DNA from: Desulfobulbaceae bacterium
GTDB lineage: Bacteria; Desulfobacterota; Desulfobulbia; Desulfobulbales; Desulfobulbaceae
DNA: 36,678 nt
Reading direction: 5' to 3'
Assembly (NCBI GenBank): GCA_011391865.1
Contig: JAABPV010000027.1
Location: forward strand, 1 to 36,678
A program made the position numbers and the translations under genes. Numbering within the stretch: the stretch's first letter is position 1; the number at the start of each line of letters is the position of its first letter. This document shows, in pieces, positions 34,878 through 36,678 of this stretch. Under the pieces are notes generated by a model that did no database searches, had not been told where the DNA came from, and saw only the letters and a program-made list of their open reading frames with translations.

Positions 34878-35795
34878 TCATAAGTAAACAATTTCCCCGG
34901 AATATTCCGTCACTTTGCCGCCGTCCTCCAGCTCCATGACCAAGCCGCCGCAGGGATCAAGGCCGACAGCCTTCGCCCGGAACAGCGGCTCCTTTTGCAC
35001 ATCAAAACCGTACTCCACCCGGCGGCCTGCGGTGTCGCTCAACTGCCGCCACGCGGAGAGCAGCAGGGACTCCCGCCCATCCTCACAGCTTTGGCCTTCG
35101 CGCAGGGCCAGCTCCTCGTCGTAATGCAGCAGGCCGATAGCCCAGCTTAGTTCTGCTAGCAGCTGGCCTGCCAGCTCGGCCCGGTCAACGTCACCGCCCA
35201 GCAGCGCAGCCAGACTGACTGCGCTGGCTTGCAGATCGGCGGGAAAATCCTGATTGTTGGCATTCAGGCCAATGCCGATGCAATGCCAGCGGTCTTTGTT
35301 GGGCCGATAAACAGTGGAGCAGAGAACGCCTGCTATTTTTCGCCCGCCGACTAGCACATCATTGACCCATTTCAGGCGGGCATCAAGGCCGTAAAGCCTG
35401 ACTGTGCGGCAGCAGGCAAGCCCGGCGGCAAAGGGCAGCAGGCGGCTGAACTCCGGCACAAGGACATCCGGCCAGGCAGCGGTGAGCCAGATGCCGCCGG
35501 GCGGCGCGTGCCAGTGGCGCTCAAAGCGGCCCAGCGACTGACTGAGGCTGTCAGCGAGCACGACTGTGCCTGCGGGCAGCGAGCCGCCGTCAGCCTCTGC
35601 CTCGCTCATGAGCTGCTGGAGACGGCTCATGCAGCGGTCAAGCTGGGCGTGATGCTCCAGCAGCAAGCCCAACGGCGCGCCGTAGCGGCGGATTTTTTCG
35701 GCAGCCTCTGCGGAGAATGGAAAGCTGTCCAGCGCGGCCAAATGCCGCCGCCGTTGATCCAGCACCTCGTCCGCCGCAAGGGATGCTAATCCCAC
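34878..35795 (-). CDS. birA: BirA-like biotin-protein ligase with atypical loop
   Basis: A 305-residue protein of the BirA/LplA fold. The catalytic core shows GTVVLADSLSQS, a glycine-proline segment HWHAPPGGIWLT, LKWVNDVLVGGRKIAGVL and CIGIGLNANN, then a C-terminal SH3-like domain ending GEIVYL. The usual GRGRxGR biotin-adenylate loop reads QSLGRFERHW here and KWPND reads KWVND, so the active site is unusual. No clear N-terminal winged helix is seen; the first 75 residues are helical. The GTG start at 35795 overlaps the stop of the upstream attachment-domain gene, so the pair are co-translated and probably act together. Confidence 0.82.
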   Translation of the reverse strand: MGLASLAADEVLDQRRRHLAALDSFPFSAEAAEKIRRYGAPLGLLLEHHAQLDRCMSRLQQLMSEAEADGGSLPAGTVVLADSLSQSLGRFERHWHAPPGGIWLTAAWPDVLVPEFSRLLPFAAGLACCRTVRLYGLDARLKWVNDVLVGGRKIAGVLCSTVYRPNKDRWHCIGIGLNANNQDFPADLQASAVSLAALLGGDVDRAELAGQLLAELSWAIGLLHYDEELALREGQSCEDGRESLLLSAWRQLSDTAGRRVEYGFDVQKEPLFRAKAVGLDPCGGLVMELEDGGKVTEYSGEIVYL

Positions 35796-36442
35796 TCTGC
35801 CTTCACGCGGGTGATCACCTTCTGCACTGTCGGGAACTTCTCCTCCGGGCAGATGCCGATCAGTGGCGCACCCTGATTGACGCTCTCGCCGGGATTGAAA
35901 TAGACAGAGTGAAGCAGACCTTCTTCGCCGCTGTAATAAACCGGGGTGTCACGCTTCATCAGCGACATGGTAATGATCTCGTCGCCGGGCTTGATGAAAA
36001 TCGAACGCGCCCCTTTTTGATCAATCCGGTTTTGGATGTCCAAGGAGAAATAATAACGCGCCCGCTCCGGTGCCCGGAAGATGAAGAGCACTTCCTGTAG
36101 AATGGCCTCAATGACCTCTTTCTTCTTCAGCGGATGGCGGATGGTCAGAAGCTTCTCGCCCGCCTCGACAAACTGACCGTCCAGCTCTTGGCGCACAGAG
36201 GCAACGGTGCCGACGGTCTTGGCACTGATCACCTTGGTGTTGCGCTCGCGCTCGATCTGATAGAGCGGCGTGCCTAGCTTGTGCTGCCATTCGCCGGAAA
36301 CACCCTCCACCGGGCTGTCCTCCTTGGCGAGGAAGCGCACCGTGCCGGTGTGCACAGCGCAGACATCAATATAATGATAAGGATCGGAACGGTAGCGGCT
36401 GATGATCTCGTCAAAATGAATTTCCTGCTGGGCGGCGGACAT
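35786..36442 (-). CDS. Biotin/lipoyl-attachment-like protein
   Basis: A 218-residue protein with two biotinyl/lipoyl-like halves: around 75-105 (SAKTVGTVASVRQELDGQFV, EAGEKLLTI) and around 145-205 (FIKPGDEIITMSLMKRDTPVYY, GLLHSVYFNPGESVNQGAPLIGI). The second half has the shape of a carrier hairpin, but the classical MKM biotin motif reads MKR, so modification is uncertain. It directly precedes and overlaps the BirA-like ligase gene, which points to a carrier-ligase pair. Such attachment proteins in Desulfobacterota are thought to serve biotin-dependent carboxylases; no carboxylase gene is visible inside the window, but one may lie beyond 36678. A hairpin and a good promoter lie upstream. Confidence 0.75.
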   Translation of the reverse strand: MSAAQQEIHFDEIISRYRSDPYHYIDVCAVHTGTVRFLAKEDSPVEGVSGEWQHKLGTPLYQIERERNTKVISAKTVGTVASVRQELDGQFVEAGEKLLTIRHPLKKKEVIEAILQEVLFIFRAPERARYYFSLDIQNRIDQKGARSIFIKPGDEIITMSLMKRDTPVYYSGEEGLLHSVYFNPGESVNQGAPLIGICPEEKFPTVQKVITRVKAEWD

Positions 36443-36473
36443 GGCGTTCAGGCTCTTGCTTGAGATTTGCGAG

Positions 36474-36506
36474 AAAAAACCGGCGGACGCAGCAGCGCAC
36501 GCCGGT
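36474..36506 (-). terminator. Hairpin with T-run in the attachment-protein leader
   Basis: On the minus strand ACCGGCG (36506-36500) pairs with CGCCGGT (36485-36479), followed by a run of T. It lies between the promoter at 36520-36548 and the start at 36442, so it could be an attenuator, or the terminator of a gene beyond the window. Confidence 0.6.
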
Positions 36507-36519
36507 GTTCTGGAGCTGT

Positions 36520-36548
36520 ATTGTACTCCCCGGCAGAAGAGAGGGCAA
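36520..36548 (-). promoter_or_regulatory. Sigma-70-like promoter at the right end
   Basis: On the minus strand TTGCCC (36548-36543), a 17-nt spacer and TACAAT (36525-36520). It points toward the biotin-attachment protein and birA-mutM genes, about 78 nt before the first start. The 36549-36678 stretch shows no gene I can support. Confidence 0.6.
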
Positions 36549-36678
36549 GGTTGTTTGCAGCTGGCGGCTCAGGGAGTCAGACAGGCGGCGTTGATCAAGC
36601 CAAAAAGGGTAGTGGCAAAACAGCAAGTGATGAGTTAGTATAGGGTGATGATACAAGAAATCATCACTCACCGATGCC

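Overview
The window looks like a chromosomal segment from a Gram-negative member of the Desulfobacterota, most likely Desulfobulbales and possibly a cable bacterium or close relative. The supports are the mreB-mreC-mreD-mrdA-rodA rod-shape block, the ispE / tRNA-Gln / prs / rplY / pth / carD / rluD / coaE run typical of delta-proteobacterial lineages, an EndoQ-like PHP domain fused to a UvrD-type helicase, and a sulfite/nitrite reductase fused to a TusA-like sulfur-carrier domain. The taxonomic call is inference from gene order and protein character; no search was run.

Layout: 161-3424 is an AT-rich three-gene accessory module (DUF262 protein, DUF3696-type ATPase, unknown third protein). Its first gene is broken by an in-frame amber codon. 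3445-6705 is the PHP/helicase fusion. 6915-12564 holds the cell-elongation genes, followed by a large secreted protein of unknown function with a possible caspase-like His/Cys pair. 15116-20635 is housekeeping: isoprenoid, PRPP, translation, RNA modification and CoA genes, punctuated by clear hairpin terminators and one perfect 30-bp palindrome. 20725-24007 is a minus-strand accessory stretch: an unknown small protein with a Ca-loop-like motif, a DUF4469/HU-like protein, a two-CW cysteine protein and a HigBA toxin-antitoxin pair. They are separated by tandem repeats and dispersed palindromic repeats.

24417-25397 is hemB. Directly coupled to its stop codon is a second accessory module (25394-29315): a DUF3696-type ATPase, a TOPRIM/OLD-like nuclease candidate and a large DUF262 protein. 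Downstream lies a decayed second copy of the hemB 3' end (about 29346-29508). It differs from the intact gene only at synonymous positions plus two deletions. The module therefore sits between two hemB alleles, the signature of an island inserted at or recombined into the hemB 3' end. ATPase plus TOPRIM protein recalls the architecture of PARIS and OLD/Gabija phage defence, and the added DUF262 (GmrSD-like, ParB-fold) protein makes this the best candidate for a little-described defence system in the window. The left-end module uses two of the same protein families in a different order, with a different third protein.

29590-36442 returns to core functions: the siroheme reductase-TusA fusion (with a palindromic repeat translated inside its reading frame), lepB, moeA, mutM, a BirA-like biotin ligase and a biotin/lipoyl-attachment-like protein. 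The last two both depart from the canonical motifs of their families. No CRISPR array, rRNA, integrase or transposase gene was seen.
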